Source: Nematopogon swammerdamellus | Lineage: Eukaryota; Arthropoda; Insecta; Lepidoptera; Adelidae | Direction of reading: 5' to 3' | Assembly (NCBI GenBank): GCA_946902875.1 | Contig: OX336351.1 | Coordinates: 1,612,001 to 1,676,000, forward strand | Length of the DNA stretch: 64,000 nucleotides | In this document: one piece after another, positions 20,777-30,914 of the stretch | Numbering within the stretch: the stretch's first letter is position 1 | Layout of the letters: every line of letters starts with the position of its first letter | The notes under the pieces: model-generated | Database searches by the model: none | What the model saw: the letters and a program-made list of their open reading frames with translations, nothing else | What the model was told of the DNA's origin: nothing | Made by a program: the position numbers and the translations under genes

Positions 20777-21309
20777 TAGAGAATATAATAATGAATAGAA
20801 TTATCGCTAATATTATATTATGTGTCATCATATACAAAAATAGGAAGCAATTTTTGCGACGACATAGCCTAGTACGCCTAAAAAAATAATTTTTTTTTTA
20901 GTCGGGCTATCTGTCTATTCGAATTCTTACATACGCCCGACTACACCATTTTTGATCTACTTTCCTTGTTATTTCCTTCTATTTGCGTAGTCAGTCAGGT
21001 TTGATAAACAGTTAGCGTTAAAGTAAGGAGCGCCTATATCGGGCAAAAACGGCCCCTAACTAATTGTAGTTCCAAACCATTAAGTTCGGTAGGTATATTT
21101 TTGAAACCGAATTTTCGATCTTGAACTTTTGACAATGATACCGCTCTCGATGGGGTTCGAAGAAAAACTATTTTCAAAGTTTGGCAATAAGTATGGCGTC
21201 TGACGGCCGCCATTTCGAATAGATGAAAAAAACCCTATGACACCCGCTTGAGTGAGACGAATTACTTATTAACGAACTTACTTATTAAACTCGGTCCAGT
21301 ACGGTCGGT
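20777..21309. other. Unassigned segment
   Basis: AT-rich. TAGTCGGGCTATCTGTCTAT and ACATACGCCCGACTACAC (20898-20946) form a short inverted pair, perhaps a MITE end. Otherwise not recognised. Confidence 0.35.
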
Positions 21310-21630
21310 CGACTGTTAAGCAACCCTGAGCGCGGTCAGTACTTGGATGGGTGACCGCTCGACCGTTAGAATCTAACCGTGGTTCGGATTCCACGTAAAA
21401 CTGTAGGTCCCTTCCCTTCTTACCATACTCGGGTTGATACCATCGCACTGAATGAAACGTCGGTCGAAACGGCTATGTAAATAGTTCGTATTTTCCGTCC
21501 AGTTCAGTGTAGCCGACATGAAATTAAGGGAAGCACTGACATGAAACCTAATTCACCCGGTGTTATGAGCTGACATCACGGATGTTGTAGGTGATGTAGC
21601 CAACCGTGTCAGTTTCCATAAAAAAGTACT
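21310..21630 (+). mobile_element. SINE, 5S rRNA head + B1 body (best copy)
   Basis: The segment 21315-21358 reads GTTAAGCAACCCTGAGCGCG, GTCAGTACTTGGATGGGTGA, CCGC, close to the promoter half of insect 5S rRNA (box A, intermediate element and box C). A linker GTAAAACTGTAGGTCCCTTC follows, then the B1 body, ending GATGTAGCCAACCGTGTCAG, TTTCCATAAAAAA. The first ~45 nt of 5S are missing. This is the SINE3 principle: 5S-derived internal promoter for RNA polymerase III. Confidence 0.85.
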
Positions 21631-21974
21631 TTAGGCCGAGTATTGGTCAGTGGACCACATACATACCCAGATAGATACACGGTAAACTCATAACCCTTCC
21701 TTTTGGCTTTACCGTCGTACTACGGTAAAAAGACAACGGAGATTCCCTAAGAGGAAAGAGACTTTTAAACTTTTCCATTCTGAAATTTTCCTTGGACGCT
21801 GTCTTATTACGGGCCACCCTACTCAATAATATTTATGGAGAAACTTTGTGAAGACCCGAAAACCGGACTTCCGCCGGACTCTTGGACGAATCTAAAAAAT
21901 AGGAGTGACCTCGGGGGAACGAACCGGCCGAATCACTTGAGTTGTTTATCGAATCCACTGTTTGGCGGGAGGAA
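21631..21974. other. Unassigned segment
   Basis: Includes TTTGGCTTTACCGTCGTACT, ACGGTAAAAAGAC, perhaps LINE 3' sequence. No firm call. Confidence 0.35.
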
Positions 21975-22450
21975 ATTTTTTTTATGTAAACCAGCAGTGG
22001 TGGCTGTACCGAGAGACCAATGGTGCAGTCGACAGAGCCAAAATCACCTCTCCTCGCGAAACCACGCTCAGTTAGGTGCCATGCCAGCAAATTTGCGGAC
22101 TGTTGCTAGGCTGTCCAGCCCGATACACTCGCCGGAAGACAGTTCCACACTCTAGCGGTGCGACAAGGAACCGATGCGATGGGTTCTCAAAAGCCCAATG
22201 TCAACAACAAAAGGGTGCTGAGTTTATCTGCGACAAAGAAACGATTAAGAGAACCAATGGGTTCTCAAAAGCCCAATGTCAACAACAAAAGGGTGCTGAG
22301 TTTATCTGCGACAAAGAAACGATTAAGAGAACCAATGGGTTCTCAAAAGCCCAATGTCAACAACAAAAGGGTGCTCAGTCTCTCTGCGATGAGTCATGCG
22401 GAGATAGGCCGGTTGAGGGAATAAGGGATGCTAGTTCCACAGAGCAGTGT
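21975..22450 (-). pseudogene. LINE-Y 3' end with internal triplication
   Basis: The minus-strand 3' UTR ends TGGTCTCTCGGTACAGCCAC (around 22000), homologous to 27940-28010. The coding part near 22090-22180 corresponds to the LINE-Y C-terminus. A 78-bp unit beginning TGGGTTCTCAAAAGCCCAAT repeats at 22181, 22259 and 22337, disrupting the frame. The plus-strand frames across it (GSQKPNVNNKRV repeats) are shadows. Confidence 0.65.
22181..22415. repeat. 78-bp tandem repeat, three copies
   Basis: TGGGTTCTCAAAAGCCCAAT, GTCAACAACAAAAGGGTGCT and the following bases recur exactly 78 bp apart. The first two copies are identical and the third diverges at its end. 78 bp is a multiple of three, so repeated peptides appear in all frames. 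Confidence 0.95.
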
Positions 22451-22589
22451 CCGTGATAGTATCTGTAAAACAGACAATCGAATTGCATTACAGGGTTAAA
22501 CACACACGTTGGATCTAAACCCTACCGTATTAATTTTTTGAAATACCTAATTGGTTTGAATATCATTAACGAGAAAGAACGTTACAAGA

Positions 22590-22805
22590 TGTAGGGACGT
22601 CGAAGCTTCCCCGCGCCAGCGTAACACGATATTAGTAAAAACGTACCAATAACATTCGTCGGTCGCTCGCTGGCCACATAGCGTCAAGCTTCCCCCACCC
22701 GATACCACCCAATCAGAGCGCGCGCCGTCCCCTCCGCTACCCACGGAGCTCGGCGATGCTGGTTATCTCATATAAGCATTGGACAGTCCTACGTCCCTAC
22801 CTCTT
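22590..22805. mobile_element. Relative of the 15633 MITE
   Basis: GTAGGGACGTCGAAGC (22590) and GACAGTCCTACGTCCCTACC (22783-22802) form inverted ends. Inside, CGCCAGCGTAACACGATATT and ATATAAGCATTGGACAGTCC match the interior of 15633-15947, but the outer ends differ. Confidence 0.6.
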
Positions 22806-22811
22806 CCAACG

Positions 22812-23256
22812 TTTTTTAGGGTTCCGTATCCGGTACGGGACCATATTACTAAACCTATGCCGTCTGTCTGTCTGTCTGTATGTCTGTTCGTCTGTCTGTC
22901 CGAGGATACAGCCCTCGGACAGACAGACGGACGGACCTATTAGGGTTCACTCTTGAAGCCTAATAGGAAGGCCGTTGAAATTTTAACAGAATATGTGTTA
23001 TTATGGCCGATATAACAACAAATAATAAAAATAAGAAAAAGTTAAATATTCACGGGGGCCCCCATAGAAGAAACCAAAAAGTGTATGCGCGCGCGCCATC
23101 TACCGAATAGAGTGTGAAGCATTTTAACTAATCATGACATTTAACTAAAATGAAGCATTTTATAACACGCCATAGATGGCGTGAGTGGCGTTAACCATGG
23201 CGTAGCGATAAGGAACCCTCGGTGCGCGAGTTCGACTCGCACTTGGCCGGTTTTTT
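22812..23256 (-). mobile_element. R420 dispersed repeat, full length
   Basis: TTTTTTAGGGTTCCGTATCC, a (GTCT)n run, GATATAACAACAAATAATAA, CATAGATGGCGTGAGTGGCG and the terminal hairpin GCGAGTTCGACTCGC, then ACTTGGCCGGTTTTTT. The order is the reverse of 38822-39228. This is one of the most complete copies (~445 bp). Confidence 0.8.
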
Positions 23257-23429
23257 AGTACGAGTTTGGGTAAATGGAAAATTGAAACTTGTAGCGCCCT
23301 CAAAGACCGTACCAAACTAGATAGACGCGGAGCGCTTGCTCCGAAAAAAAAGGAATATGATTGAATTCCTTCCTCTTACCGCGTACAAGCGAGCGGTAAG
23401 AGGAAGCGATGCATAAAGCCATAACGTGT

Positions 23430-23725
23430 TAAAAAGAGACAAATCGTTTTCTCGCCGTCTTTCTTCGCTCCATTCCTCGAATGTCCACGGACATTCGGTC
23501 GTATGCGGGCGTTACGAATGCCATGCCGGCCTGACTGGTGCCAATTCACGTAATATTGAAGGACCCGATACTGTACTTGGGGGGCAATATATGGACAGGG
23601 AGAGCGTTCCAGAGTATTCGCGGTGAGTCCAGCGCGTAGGGATGCAATCCCCGCCCAGTGCGCGTTATGCCGAGGTGAAAAGGGGCGGCGGCGGTGCGTC
23701 ATACAGCTCCTCCGAGCCCTCCCCA
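23430..23725 (-). pseudogene. LINE-X C-terminal fragment and 3' end
   Basis: In minus orientation the frame reads GTNSRNIEGPDTVLGG-like shadow on the other strand. The homologous text is TGGCACCAGTCAGGCCGGCA, TGGCATTCGTAACGCCCGCA, TACGACCGAATGTCCGTGG, matching 45085-45262 and 52535-52700. It represents the HLSGRHGIRNxRVRPNVHG-type C-terminus of a non-LTR element, 5'-truncated and frameshifted. Confidence 0.65.
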
Positions 23726-23914
23726 TGGATTAAGCTAAATGTGCATAATATAAGTAACAGTGACGCCGCGAGTGACGATCGCATCTACCGTGAGTTCCAG
23801 ATTTTTTCTTCAAAAAAATTCAGCCCATACGGGCCACTCTATTCATATTTTCGGGACAAAAATATATCTTCCTTCAAATCAGGTGTATGTACATGCACAC
23901 TTAGGTTGTTTTTA

Positions 23915-24132
23915 TGTAATCCGGGTGGCTGAGTCAGAGGGGCCAAAATACATGCTCTGAACAGTCAATATCACTTTCGAGAAGGTAGATGCCATACCGA
24001 AGTCTTCCCTTTTTGGATTGCTGCGGCTATACTAGACTATAGAAAGAGAACACAGGCGATTCTGCTATGCGGCCGTCTTACATTTTAGTACGGTGGTGTC
24101 AACCTAGTCTGCCATAATTTGAGCCTACCACC
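23915..24132 (-). mobile_element. SINE B3 body, degenerate
   Basis: TAATCCGGGTGGCTGAGTCA (23919), ATGCCATACCGAAGTCTTCC (23990) and TGCGGCCGTCTTACATT (24067) are reverse complements of the B3 body at 46590-46790. The head is missing. Confidence 0.65.
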
Positions 24133-24240
24133 AAGTAACATACGACTCTCAAACATCCAAATGTTGACTGGGAGAAATCCCTGTAAGGGATAAGTCCGCC
24201 TTTGCCCCTCATGTAAATTACAATAATAAACATTAAAGAA
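24130..24240 (+). mobile_element. LINE 3' UTR, AAGTCCGCCTTTG type
   Basis: TACGACTCTCAAACATCCAA, ATGTTGACTGGGAGAAATCC and GGATAAGTCCGCCTTTGCCC, then ATGTAAATTACAATAATAAA. The same 3' UTR appears at 42090 and 45750, there followed by AATAAAGTATTTCTATCTAT. Probably a Jockey/CR1-like LINE; no coding part is here. Confidence 0.65.
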
Positions 24241-24487
24241 ATAAAAACAAGCAGGGAGAGGTAGTGGAAGTCTTATTTTTAACAAAAGGCCTTCCGATTC
24301 ATTACACTGCGGTTCGATATCAATGGAAAATTTAAGGGTCAATCTCTGAGAAAAAATCGACGTCTCTGATTGGTATTTTATTATGTCTGCTTTGAGGACG
24401 TAGAACTTGATTGAGTACCGCTGCGCTGTGTTACTCCATGCTCGCTGGCGAATTTAAAAATATTGCGTAGAATTGTCGAGATTTTTT

Positions 24488-24828
24488 TTTTTATTGAAAC
24501 TGACACGGTTGGCTACATCACCTACAACATCCATGATGTCAGCCACGAGTCAGTAATGTCAGCCCATAACAGCGGATGAACTTGGTGCCACGTCAGTGCT
24601 TCCCTTCGGTCGTGCCGGCTACACTGAACTGGACGGAAAACACAAACTATTTACATAGCCGTTTCGACCGACCTTTCATTCAGTGCGGTGGTACCAACCC
24701 GGGCGGGTTAAACCCCACCACCTAGTAATATAAGAAGGGAGTCATATCCCTTAATCGCCTTTTACGACATACACGGGGAGAGATGCAGTGGGGCTATTTT
24801 TTTAAAGTACCGGCCCCACACTGTACAA
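24488..24828 (-). mobile_element. SINE, H1 head + B1 body, full length
   Basis: T-run at 24482-24494, then GAAACTGACACGGTTGGCTA, a small internal duplication (GTCAGCC at 24538 and 24557), the TACCACCTAGTAATATAAGA-type segment, the H1 motif (CTTAATCGCCTTTTACGACA) and AAAGTACCGGCCCCACAC. Confidence 0.85.
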
Positions 24829-25021
24829 ATTATTGTTATTTATAAATTATGGTTATTTACTTACTGCAACTGATTTTGCCGAGGCGTCGTCCCCTCGACA
24901 GCTTTGCGGCTTGATTTTTTAAATATTTCTCTGTAGCGCATCCTCCAGCATAGATAACGATGAAATATTTCCATTGTATCGAATGGAATTCATTACTTTT
25001 CTTTTTTTTATGAAAAACATC

Positions 25022-25147
25022 TTGAATGGCTGTGCCGAGCGACTTTCATCTTTGGCAGAGTCAAATTCATCTCTCCTCGCGAAACCACGCTAATTTAGAT
25101 GCCATGCCAGCAGATTTGTAGACTGTTGCCGGGCTGTCTAGCCAACG
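25022..25147 (-). mobile_element. LINE-Y 3' end fragment
   Basis: TGGCTGTGCCGAGCGAC, CTCTCCTCGCGAAACCACGC and GATGCCATGCCAGCAGATTT match 27950-28040. It faces the copy at 25200-25795, so two LINE-Y ends are in opposite orientation. Confidence 0.6.
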
Positions 25148-25199
25148 ACGATTGATTTAAATAATTTTATAAGCACTGAAACAAGTGACACTACTAAAG

Positions 25200-25795
25200 T
25201 ATTGCAAAGGTGACTGAGGGCTAAAAGGCGACAAAATTGCAATCTCACACCTTGGCACAGTCCTTCCACCGAGTAGTGCAGTAGGTAAATCTTCGATCTT
25301 CTCAAAAACGTTCATTTGTCGTACGGCTAGGGTGTGGAACTTTTTCCCAGCGAGTGAATTTCTCGAATCTCTAGACAGCCTAGCAACAATCTTCAAATCT
25401 GCTCTCATGTCGCCTCTCTCTCTGAGAGTGTTTTGGCGATAAGAGTTGAATTTGGCTCCGTCGACTGCACCATTATTGATCACTCGTCGCAGAGAAACTG
25501 AACACACTCTTTTGTTGTTAACATTCGACTTATGAGGATCCATCGTTTCTCTCAAAATCGTTTCTCTGTCGCACCGCTAGCGTGTGGAATTGTCTACAGG
25601 CGAGTGTGTTTCCCTTTACTTTCAACCTGGGAGTCTTCAAACTTCGCTTCTGTAGTCCGCAAATCTGTTGGTATGGAGACACCATACCAGCAGAGGCCGG
25701 TGGTTCACCATACCAGCCGGGGTCCGGTGGATCTGGCTATTACGGGTAACACTGGTCCCTCGGCGCAGGCAACCATACTGGTTTTCACAAAAAAA
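25200..25795 (+). pseudogene. LINE-Y C-terminal fragments, frameshifted
   Basis: Two partly repeated LINE-Y segments: 25290-25430 (TCTTCTCAAAAACGTTCATT, GTGTGGAACTTTTTCCCAGC) and 25500-25690 (CATCGTTTCTCTCAAAATCG, GTGTGGAATTGTCTACAGGC, CTGGGAGTCTTCAAACTTCG). They correspond to the RTHRFSKSFLSRTARAWNCL and LPASVFPEFFNLGVFKHRIN region of 28012-28383 with a +1 shift after SQN. A 3' UTR (GGTCCCTCGGCGCAGGCAAC, ACTGGTTTTCACAAAAAAAG) follows. Dead copies. Confidence 0.65.
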
Positions 25796-26160
25796 GCTAT
25801 TCATGCATGGTTGGGTGCTTCCTTCTTCCATTCACACTTTCAAAATTATTTTTTATTTTCGTAATTTCTCTGATCTAAAACTATGTCTGTCATGTTCAGA
25901 GTTAGTAAATATAATATACTAGGTATATTTAGTCTATCTTTACTGTTGTTTAAATATTTGGTATATATGTGCAGTATTTAAACTATTCATATCTATCTTT
26001 TGTATTCCCGTACATCTGTTATATCATACATAATATAGTTCTTTCCGCCACTCAACTAGAAGTTATCATACCCCAAAGGTATTCTGTTAGAAAATGCCTA
26101 GAGGCATTAATTGTTCCCCTATTTTATTTCAGTGCAATAAATATAAGGTCTTTCATTAGC
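25796..26160. other. Unassigned AT-rich segment
   Basis: No gene or repeat family recognised. Confidence 0.4.
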
Positions 26161-26380
26161 AGGTAACTTTACGCTAAGGGGTGTATGTGTATCAGATGCT
26201 GATCACGTTCCCATACCAATTTTTTTTTACGATATAAAAAACCTACTCACTCCTCAAATTTAATACGTGAAGTGCGTGTATTTCAGCTTAATCTATGGTT
26301 TCTTATACCGTAAAAAACAAATTGGTATGGGGACGTGATCAGTATCTGATATACATACATCCCTTAGCGTAGCGTTACCT
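26161..26380. mobile_element. MITE with ~72-bp inverted ends, 220 bp
   Basis: AGGTAACTTTACGCTAAGGG, GTGTATGTGTATCAGATGCT, GATCACGTTCCCATACCAAT (left) mirrors ATTGGTATGGGGACGTGATC, AGTATCTGATATACATACAT, CCCTTAGCGTAGCGTTACCT (right) with a handful of mismatches. The loop is ~75 bp and AT-rich. Target duplication unclear. Confidence 0.75.
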
Positions 26381-26383
26381 AAA

Positions 26384-26600
26384 CCACAGAATAGAAAATA
26401 GTACCAGAAGCGACACTCCACAAGGCCACATAAAGGAATAGCTACTCTTGCTGAGACGCAATAAAGTGCAATTCAGCTCGCAAAGCGCTGCATGCCTAAC
26501 TCGAATAATAACCTACATCACGCTTCTCTTTCTATCGCATAACTCTATCTCTTTTGGCGCGATTCGGATCGTGTTGGTGTTGTCGTCTTGTGTGACGAAT
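26384..26600 (+). repeat. Dispersed repeat, pair with 37920-38170
   Basis: CCACAGAATAGAAAATAGTA, GGAATAGCTACTCTTGCTGA, GCTGCATGCCTAACTCGAAT and CGCTTCTCTTTCTATCGCAT recur with changes at 37927-38110. No coding potential or superfamily recognised. Confidence 0.65.
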
Positions 26601-27914
26601 AAATTACTGTTAATAATTACTTAGCAGTTTTTTTTTTGACAAAACTCTGTGGCTTCTCGGAAGTATAATGATGATGACATGTTAATTTTATTGATTCATT
26701 TATTTAATTAGTTTCTTATTTTAATTTAATGTTGTATATTAGATAAGCGCAAAATGCTTATGAATCAGGAACTGCCTCTGCGAGGCAGATTCTTCTATTG
26801 CAGAGCCTCTCTTTGTAAATGCGTACATGAAATAATTAAATAAATAAATTATTTGATTTGACATATTATTATTATCATTTCTTTATTTTCACATTTTTAC
26901 CAAGTATTTATATTAATTTTACATATTTTATATTATACAAAAACTTATAACAATACACAAAATTATCATATTATTATTATCATCATTCGTTCATTACCGA
27001 GATAGTATTATTAATATTAGTAGTCATTATTAATTCTTTATTAACACATTTACAATATTTACATTAATTTCACATATACAAAGTATAAAAATACAAATAT
27101 ATACCTAAAATTAATCATTAAATTAAATTAGTCATTATTAGTATTACGATGCTCCAATTGCTCCATTATTATTATATCGAAGAATAGGCACAGAATCCAG
27201 ACGATCGACTGTGTGCGTGCGCTCGCAAGCGCGGGGCTGCCCGGACTGTTTTGTATTCTCCGAATATCGCGCGCTGTAGGTGACTATCGCGGTAGGTATG
27301 AAGGAGTGTCTGAGGTCTGCCTAAACTTAGAACCTTAAATACACAATACAATATTTTGTATAGTACATCGTTTATTATATGTCTTCTCGTTGCTACAGCT
27401 TCAAATTTGACCTATTTCGTGTTTTCCTATTTGTTTGCCTCTTAGTAGTAGCGTTGTCGATAAAGTGCGAGAAGAAAGTGGACAAAAGAGGCCGAAATCA
27501 CGAATCATGATCGGAAGCCCTTTAATACATTGCCTCGGTCGCTCGGCGCCATAGAACACAAAACAAGTACAAGTAACAGTAGCACTAGTAAGCGTAGCGA
27601 GCTCACCCCAAGTCCTATTTCTACTATGAACTGAATTCTATTCTTAGGTTGAGTACCTGTATTTATCATGGGTTAAAAATATTATATTATATAAGCCCCC
27701 CAAGAATGAGGCTTCTAGTGTGAATGAGCACTTCATATTCACAAAGGATGTGTATTGGCGTTTCATCCTCTTTTATACAGAACCTGCACACCGGTGTGTC
27801 GCTGAAAGGCCCATTCGGTGTAGGTGTTTGTTTAGTCTGCAGTGTCCTGTTAAGTCATTATTAGGACTATTATGTCGTTCCGGTTTTGTCCGGGAGTGAA
27901 TTTTCGCCATTTTT
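26601..27914. other. Unassigned, largely AT-rich intergenic DNA
   Basis: AT-rich runs of TTATTATTA type (26870-27170), then a GC-richer stretch (27200-27260). No credible gene, RNA or repeat family seen. Confidence 0.45.
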
Positions 27915-28383
27915 AAATTATTTTTTTAAGTGAACCAACATGGGTGGCTGTGTCGAGGGACCAATGGTACAGTCGACAGAGCCAAAAACTCCTCTCCTCG
28001 CGGAACCACGCTCAGTGTGGCGCCATGCCAGCAGATTTGCGGACTGTTGCTAGGCTGTCTAGCCCGTTGATACGATGTTTGAAGACACCCAGGTTAAAGA
28101 ATTCGGGAAACACACTCGCCGGAAGACAGTTCCACGCCCGAGCGGTGCGAGAAAGAAACGATTTTGAGAACCGATGGGTTCTCAAAAGACCTATGTCAAC
28201 AAGAAAATGGTGCCCAGTTCTCTGAGGCGAGTGCTGCGAAGATAGGTTGGATGGCAAGGAATAAGGGTAGGTAAGCAGTGATCGGCGTAGGTAGTGCCAT
28301 TTGGGGTCAATGAACATGAATGATGATGTTAATATGGACAAGCCCCAGGATTCCGGGATTGATGATCCCGGGATCCGGGGCAC
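27915..28383 (-). pseudogene. LINE-Y C-terminus and 3' UTR (best copy)
   Basis: An open frame on the minus strand (28383 to 28012) reads LVDIGLLRTHRFSKSFLSRT, ARAWNCLPASVFPEFFNLGV and FKHRINGLDSLATVRKSAGM. The R..W..LP..VF....L..FK..I pattern is the C-terminal tail that follows RT in many Jockey/CR1-like LINEs. The 3' UTR carries CTCTGTCGACTGTACCATTG and GACACAGCCACCCATGTTGG before an A-rich end (27915-27930). No RT is present; it is a 5'-truncated insertion. Its 3' end resembles the SINE B3 tail. Confidence 0.7.
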
Positions 28384-28461
28384 CTAGTTCACCAGGTGTT
28401 ATGGATTGACATCACGGATGTTGTACGTGATGTAGCCAACGGTGTCATTTTCTATAAAAAA
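28384..28461 (+). mobile_element. SINE B1 3' fragment
   Basis: TAGTTCACCAGGTGTTATGG, ATTGACATCACGGATGTTGT and GATGTAGCCAACGGTGTCAT, TTTCTATAAAAAAATAT. The head and central part are missing. Confidence 0.75.
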
Positions 28462-28885
28462 ATATATATGGAAAATTGTCGGACCTCTAAAAGGAATTGG
28501 GCACTTGAAGGGATATAATAATTTATGAAATATGAATATGATTAAATAATGAAGATAATAACAAAGCAAATATTCCAAACACAACATTATTTATTCGCAG
28601 ATATTGAAAATCAACAACATTTATTCACAGAAACCAAATCTAACTTACGTTAAGGAATATCTATGTTAAGATAACGGTCACAAAGTCCCGGGAATAGCAC
28701 TACCTACGCCGATCACTGGTAATAAGTCAGGCACATTTACTGGTTGTTTTATGTTCTGTGCTCATCGCCATGTTTTTCCAGTGCGAAATTCTCAAGAAAC
28801 CTTTGTGTGTACGCTTCTGTCGCGTCACAATGGGATGCCAATTATCGCTCCTGAAAGAAAATATATACACCAACAAAACAAAAAT

Positions 28886-29238
28886 AGCCGGCCAAGTGCG
28901 AGTCGGACTCGCGCACCGAGGGTTCCGTACTACCACGTAATTTGACGCGTTTTATAATCTGATATTTTTCAATCACACCAAGTTTGACGGTTGCATTTAT
29001 TAAAGTTTTTACGTTTTTCCTTGTTTCAGGGACGCCTTTAATTTTTAATTTCTTGTTATTTTTTATTACTTTTTAGGATATTCACCATATTACCTAACAG
29101 ATATTAGGTATGTGAACATTTCAACCGGATACCAATATACGTTCAAAAGATACAGCCTTTGGGCAGACAGACAGACGTAAAATCAGACGGGTAGGCTTAG
29201 TAACAGGTGTCCTTACGGATACGGAACCCTAAAAAAGA
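28886..29238 (+). mobile_element. R420 dispersed repeat, variant
   Basis: Starts AGCCGGCCAAGTGCGAGTCG, GACTCGCGCACCGAGGGTTC and ends CGGATACGGAACCCTAAAAA. The middle (AATCACACCAAGTTTGACGG) matches the variant at 40455-40870, not the ATGGCGTG form. Confidence 0.75.
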
Positions 29239-29764
29239 TAAAGGAATAGTATTGAAAAATCTCCCTTTGTGATTGAAGCCTCGTGGCGACTGTACGCCTA
29301 TGCCTATTCTAAAATGCAAATATTTCCAAAATGCTTCCTCTTGGATATCTTTGAACCCTGGAATACCAATCAGAGCAAGGTTTTATTCGTTTATTAAATA
29401 TCTATATATTCGGTAGTTTTTTTACTTTTTTGTCAAAAATCGTAGTTTTGCATTAAAAAAAAAATTTTAATCGATGCATCCTACTCCAACCCATAAAATT
29501 GTCGCATCGTGTTTGCGTTTGCATCCGTTGAATTCGCACCGCGCTCGCTTACCTTGTATGGACCCTTAAGGCTTCTCAATTCTGACGTCACTAAATCATG
29601 TAAATAAGATAAGCCGGTATCAAGCTATATACATAATGAGGCATACCGAGCTTGACTTGGCGACTTCACTCGCGATACATTAGGGAGCTCGACTCACTCA
29701 TGCGATTTGCAAACTCCCTGTTTGACGCTCAGCGTTATTACTCGAACTAGGGATGGGACCAATG
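29239..29764. other. Unassigned segment
   Basis: No recognisable gene or repeat. Confidence 0.35.
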
Positions 29765-29965
29765 TGTCACTGTCGATGGTAAATTACATTTAATAAAATT
29801 GTTTATTGTATGTATAATTTCATCCATATGTAGGTAACCTACGTTTGGACATTTTAAAAATTACGCCAGTTCTAAATTCAATGCGAAGAAACACTGACAA
29901 AGAAACTTTGCAAGTCACAATGACTTGTTAGTACCTTATAAGTATATTTATAGTATAACATGAAT
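29765..29965 (+). repeat. Dispersed repeat, pair with 53985-54150
   Basis: TTGTTTATTGTATGTATAAT, GTAGGTAACCTACGTTTGGA, TTCAATGCGAAGAAACACTG and AAGTCACAATGACTTGTTAG recur at 53985-54130. Non-coding; possibly LINE 3' UTR. Confidence 0.6.
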
Positions 29966-30204
29966 ACTGAAGAATCTGATCACTCTGCCTATTTACATTA
30001 ACTATATCTTATGTAATAGTGTCATCGTCAAAAAGTTTGCATAAGGTCGTGTGTTCTGGATCTTGCCCTCCGTCGGGCGCACCACTGAACGAAACAAAAT
30101 CAGGCGCACTCGGCCTGAGAGGCCGCCCATATATTTTAGCACCGCCTCCCCCCTGTTGAATTTTTATTAAAAAAAAAGCCTAGCCTATTTAGCCTTTGCT
30201 AGGA

Positions 30205-30740
30205 TCTAAGGATAGATTTAGATTTAGATTTAGATTTTTTATTAATAATAATTTTTCATATTACAAGTCATACAATAATTATTACACCTAAAAATATTTA
30301 TATTATTATAGAATAATATAGAATTTTAGTGTATATAAAAAATAATATAAAATTCAACAATGTACCAATTACATGGCCTTTTATTTGTTATCCTATTATC
30401 CTATTATCCTATTTATATTGTTATTTCATGATATCATCACGGTCTAAGAACTCCTCTGCGGAGTAGTATGCTTTGGTGACCAGAAACTCCTTGAGCTTAG
30501 ATGAGAAGATGCCGTCCGAAGGAGCATTTCGAATAGATTCACTCAGCTTATTCCAGATGGTGGGCCCAATCACAGTTACCGACCTTTCCGATTTTGTAAG
30601 ACGATGCTTTACACTACGTAATTGGTCGCGAGATCGAGTCGGGTAGCTATGACTGACTCCGTTGATCTGAAATAGGCTGAGGTTACGTCTCACGTACTTA
30701 GCGACCTCCATGATGTACGCGCCTGGCGATAGCAAATATA
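30205..30740 (-). pseudogene. LINE C-terminal fragment inside piggyBac
   Basis: The frame 30735-30421 (minus) reads GAYIMEVAKYVRRNLSLFQI, HSYPTRSRDQLR, ERSVTVIGPTIWNKLSESIR and LKEFLVTKAYYSAEEFL, the tail typical of a CR1/Jockey-like LINE (YxTR..., G..WN.L...IR, LK.FL...AYYS..EFL). The 3' end has an AT-rich UTR and a (CTAAAT)n tail (30215-30238). The 5' truncation at ~30740 joins piggyBac sequence. Confidence 0.75.
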
Positions 30741-30914
30741 CAAAATTTAACCGTGAAAATCCAGTTTAATGAAAGAAATGAAGCTTAAGCTAAAACAAAT
30801 AAAATTGCTAATTTGTCACAAAAGCGTTTTCAAAATTGGACGAACCAAGTATCATAAAAGTAAAAATCTGGAAAAAAAAGTCAGTACACAGTGTCTTTTG
30901 ATGTCGGACCATCA

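Noticed and set aside
22076..22456. Repeat protein with NGFSKAQCQQQKG or GSQKPNVNNKRV units
   Set aside because: It is the antisense side of a LINE-Y 3' end. The 78-bp unit is a multiple of three, so repeated peptides appear automatically.
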